From Aeromonadales bacterium (GTDB lineage Bacteria; Pseudomonadota; Gammaproteobacteria; Enterobacterales; GCA-002770795), in assembly GCA_011322365.1 (NCBI GenBank), contig DRNA01000187.1, forward strand, positions 1 to 32,142: 32,142 nt of DNA, given 5' to 3'. The notes beneath the pieces were generated by a model that was given only the letters and a program-made list of their open reading frames with translations, did not search any database and was not told the DNA's origin. Shown in pieces: positions 28,810 through 32,142 of this stretch. How positions within the stretch are numbered: the stretch's first letter is position 1; each line of letters starts with the position of its first letter. A program made the translations under genes and the position numbers.

Positions 28810-30009
28810 TCATGCATTTAGTAACATTTTTGCGGCTTTTTCAAATCGGTCCAGTGCGCTCTCCAGGGTTGACATGCTGGCGGCATAAGAAATCCTTACA
28901 TAACCGGGAGCACCAAAGGCTGAACCGGGTACCAGTGCCAAACCGACCTTTTCCAGCAAAAAGGCAGCAAAATCAACATCATTGTTAATTTCATCAGAGG
29001 CGTCAATGAGTTTCTGGATACGCGGAAAAGAATAAAACGTTCCATCGCTGGCCAGGCATTCCACGCCGGGCATTGTATTTAATCGAGCCAGCACATAATC
29101 ATGGCGTTCATGGAAGGCTTTTAGCATAGGAGCAATACAACCTTGATCACCATTTAATGCCGCAACAGCTGCTGCCTGTGATGGAGCAGCCGGGTTACTG
29201 GTACTTTGAGACTGAATTTTTTTCATCGCAGCAATGAGTTCGGCCGGGCCTGCGGCATAGCCGATACGCCAGCCGGTCATGGCATAGGCTTTTGAAACTC
29301 CGTTGAGTACAACGGTTTGAGCATAAAGTTCGGGGCAGGCAGTGACAATATTGATAAAGGGTTCATCACTCCAGACAATATGCTCATACATATCATCGGT
29401 GGCCAGAATAATATGCGGATATTGTAATAAAACCTTTGCCAGTGCCTGTAATTCATCTTTTGTATAGCTGACACCAGTAGGATTGCTTGGGCTGTTCAAA
29501 CTCACCATGCGTGTTTTGGGTGTAATGGCAGCCTGTAACTGTTCTGGTGAGAGTTTCAGATTTTGTTCCAGTGTAGTTTCCAGTATTATTGGTTTGCCAC
29601 CGGCAAGAATTACCATATCCGGATAGGAGACCCAATAGGGGGCGGGTATGATGACTTCGTCACCGTCATTGAGTAGTGCCTGACACAGATTGTAAAAACT
29701 TTGCTTGCCACCAGAGGAAACGAGGATTTGACCGGGGCTATAATCCAGTTGATTGTCTCGCGAAAATTTGGCGATAATAGCCTGTTTGAGTTCGGGGGTA
29801 CCATCCACAGCGGTATATTTGGTTGCACCGGCTCGAATCGCAGCAATAGCAGCTTCCTTAATATGTTCGGGTGTATCGAAGTCGGGTTCGCCTGTACCGA
29901 GTCCGATAACATCTTTTCCCTGTGCTTTAAGCTCGGCAGCTTTCGCTGCAACGGCCAGAGTAGGTGATGGTTTAACGGCTTTAACCCGCTCGGAAAGCTG
30001 TATACTCAC
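28810..30009 (-). CDS. Class I/II pyridoxal phosphate-dependent aminotransferase (aspartate aminotransferase-like); likely GTG start at 30009
   Basis: SIQLSERVKAVKPSPTLAVAAKAAELKAQGKDVIGLGTGEPDFDTPEHIKEAA, NSPSNPTGVSY, PLP-lysine region NGVSKAYAMTGWRIGY. Confidence 0.93.
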   Translation of the reverse strand: MSIQLSERVKAVKPSPTLAVAAKAAELKAQGKDVIGLGTGEPDFDTPEHIKEAAIAAIRAGATKYTAVDGTPELKQAIIAKFSRDNQLDYSPGQILVSSGGKQSFYNLCQALLNDGDEVIIPAPYWVSYPDMVILAGGKPIILETTLEQNLKLSPEQLQAAITPKTRMVSLNSPSNPTGVSYTKDELQALAKVLLQYPHIILATDDMYEHIVWSDEPFINIVTACPELYAQTVVLNGVSKAYAMTGWRIGYAAGPAELIAAMKKIQSQSTSNPAAPSQAAAVAALNGDQGCIAPMLKAFHERHDYVLARLNTMPGVECLASDGTFYSFPRIQKLIDASDEINNDVDFAAFLLEKVGLALVPGSAFGAPGYVRISYAASMSTLESALDRFEKAAKMLLNA

Positions 30010-30133
30010 TGGTATTTCCTCATAATCTAAACAGTTACCTAACACCTGATTAGATGTTAATATTAAGTCTCTAAGAATAGTCTTATGCTAACTCAAAGCT
30101 GAACTAAAGACTACGTAAAAAACGCGGAAAAAT

Positions 30134-32137
30134 ATGGAAAAAAAATTTGAATTAGTTTCGGATTTCAAACCTGCTGGTCATCAGCCACAGGCAATTGAAA
30201 AATTAATAGAAGGTCTGGAAGATGGCCTGGCAACGCAAACACTTTTAGGGGTTACCGGGTCAGGGAAAACCTATACCATTGCACAGGTTATCGCGCAAAC
30301 TCAACGCCCCGCCATTTTAATGGCACCAAACAAAACGCTGGCAGCCCAGCTCTACGGCGAAATGAAAGAATTTTTTCCCAACAACGCTGTTGAATATTTT
30401 GTTTCCTATTATGATTATTATCAACCTGAAGCTTATGTACCTGCTTCTGATACCTTCATTGAAAAAGATGCCTCTATTAACGACCACATTGAACAGATGC
30501 GATTATCGGCAACCAAAAGCTTACTGGAAAGAAAAGATACCATTATCGTTGCTTCGGTATCGGCTATTTATGGTCTGGGTGATCCGGATACCTATCATTC
30601 CATGGTGCTACATATGCAACGGGGCGATGCGGTGGATCAACGCTATATATTAAGGCGGTTGGCGGATATGCAATATACTCGAAATGACGTAGCCTTCCAA
30701 CGGGCTACCTATCGCGTCAGGGGTGATGTGATTGATATTTTTCCCGCAGAATCCGACAGAGACGCCATCCGTATAGAATTATTTGATGATGAGATTGAGA
30801 CTATTTCCTTTTTCGACCCGCTAACCGGTGAAATAACCGCTAAATCTGCCCGGGTAACGGTTTACCCGAAAAGCCACTATGTCACCAGCCGCGATCGAAT
30901 TCTGGGTGCCATTGATGAAATTAAAATTGAATTACGCCAGCGGCTGAATGATTTAAAAAAAGCTAACAAACTGGTGGAAATGCAGCGCCTTGAACAACGA
31001 ACGCGCTTCGATCTGGAAATGATGCAGGAATTGGGTTATTGCTCAGGTATTGAAAATTATTCACGCTACCTATCCGGCAGAAACTCCGGCGAACCACCAC
31101 CCTGTCTTTTTGATTATTTACCTAAAGATACCATTCTCATCACTGATGAGAGTCATGTCACCATTCCCCAGATTGGTGCTATGTACAAAGGTGATCGATC
31201 TCGTAAGGAAAATCTGGTTGATTACGGTTTTCGCCTGCCATCAGCTCTGGATAACCGTCCCTTAAAATTTGATGAATTTGAACGCTTAATGCCCCAGTGT
31301 ATTGCTGTTTCAGCGACACCGGGTAACTATGAGAATGAAAAATCCGGTCAGGTAGTGGAGCAGGTAGTGAGACCCACAGGCCTGATCGATCCAGAAATTT
31401 CTGTAAGACCTGTGACCACTCAGGTGGATGATTTATTATCTGAAATTAACCTGCGGGTGGACAAACAGGAGAGGGTACTGGTAACCACCTTAACCAAAAG
31501 AATGTCGGAAGATCTGACCGATTATCTGGGCGAACACGATATTAAAGTGCGTTATCTGCATTCCGATGTGGATACCATTGAAAGAATGGAGATTATCCGA
31601 GATCTAAGACTGGGGAAATTTGATGTGCTGGTGGGCATTAACCTGCTCAGAGAAGGTCTGGATATTCCTGAAGTTTCTCTGGTAGCGATACTCGATGCCG
31701 ATAAGGAAGGATTTCTGCGTTCTGAACGCTCACTCATCCAGACCATGGGTCGGGCTGCCAGAAACCTCAATGGCCAGGTTATCCTCTATGCTGATAAAAT
31801 TACCGGCTCAATGGAAAGAGCGATGGCTGAAACCGAACGGCGTAGAAAAGTGCAACAGACATTTAACAAAGAGCATAATATTACCCCGAAAAGCATCGTT
31901 AAAAAAGTCAGAGATATTATGGAAGCGGGTTATGACTTTAAAGATAACAAAAAACGTCGTCAAAAAGTGGCCGAAGCCGCAGCCCAATATAAGGTGGATA
32001 CTCATCAGGATCTGGGTAAACAGGTGAAGAAGATGGAAAAAGTGATGTTCGAATATGCCGAACAGCTGGAATTTGAAAAAGCAGCGGCACTAAGGGATCA
32101 GATAGCTGAAGTGAAAAAACTCTGGCTTAAAAATTAA
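30134..32137 (+). CDS. uvrB: Excinuclease ABC subunit B
   Basis: [15 protein letters not shown] (Walker A), [88 protein letters not shown]-terminal UVR motif. Confidence 0.98.
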   Translation: MEKKFELVSDFKPAGHQPQAIEKLIEGLEDGLATQTLLGVTGSGKTYTIAQVIAQTQRPAILMAPNKTLAAQLYGEMKEFFPNNAVEYFVSYYDYYQPEAYVPASDTFIEKDASINDHIEQMRLSATKSLLERKDTIIVASVSAIYGLGDPDTYHSMVLHMQRGDAVDQRYILRRLADMQYTRNDVAFQRATYRVRGDVIDIFPAESDRDAIRIELFDDEIETISFFDPLTGEITAKSARVTVYPKSHYVTSRDRILGAIDEIKIELRQRLNDLKKANKLVEMQRLEQRTRFDLEMMQELGYCSGIENYSRYLSGRNSGEPPPCLFDYLPKDTILITDESHVTIPQIGAMYKGDRSRKENLVDYGFRLPSALDNRPLKFDEFERLMPQCIAVSATPGNYENEKSGQVVEQVVRPTGLIDPEISVRPVTTQVDDLLSEINLRVDKQERVLVTTLTKRMSEDLTDYLGEHDIKVRYLHSDVDTIERMEIIRDLRLGKFDVLVGINLLREGLDIPEVSLVAILDADKEGFLRSERSLIQTMGRAARNLNGQVILYADKITGSMERAMAETERRRKVQQTFNKEHNITPKSIVKKVRDIMEAGYDFKDNKKRRQKVAEAAAQYKVDTHQDLGKQVKKMEKVMFEYAEQLEFEKAAALRDQIAEVKKLWLKN

Positions 32138-32142
32138 AATGG

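Noticed and set aside
1-32142. CRISPR array, prophage, toxin-antitoxin, defence or biosynthetic island
   Set aside because: No regularly spaced repeats, phage structural genes, toxin pairs or nuclease/reverse transcriptase genes seen. YcaO here is the E. coli-type stand-alone protein, with no precursor peptide or TfuA/dehydrogenase partner nearby.

Overview
The window is a mostly ordinary gammaproteobacterial core-genome region. It carries: a partial HDOD-domain gene (truncated at the left edge), ygfZ, sdhE-ygfX, nadB, the sigma-E operon (rpoE-rseA-rseB-small lipoprotein-rseC-mucD/degP-like), lepA-lepB-DUF4845-rnc-era-recO-pdxJ-acpS, a BarA/GacS-type hybrid kinase, cmoB/cmoA, DUF2288-ycaO, an uncharacterised lipoprotein, an amidohydrolase lipoprotein, a ComEA-like HhH protein, a rhomboid/rhombosortase-like protease, tRNA-Asn(GTT), a class I aminotransferase and uvrB. 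I found no CRISPR, prophage or defence system. The most interesting observations are: (1) a ~270 bp MITE-like element at 25363-25632 with perfect 28 bp terminal inverted repeats and two internal hairpin arms; (2) a signal peptidase I (LepB) with an apparent tandem duplication of its N-terminal membrane module; (3) a consensus-like sigma-E promoter between rpoE and rseA, plus one upstream of rpoE; (4) an uncharacterised small lipoprotein between rseB and rseC; (5) a perfect 15 bp inverted repeat inside an uncharacterised lipoprotein CDS; and (6) a recurring intergenic GATTATGGGTATA motif. Calls rest on reading the translations and motifs; no database search was run.
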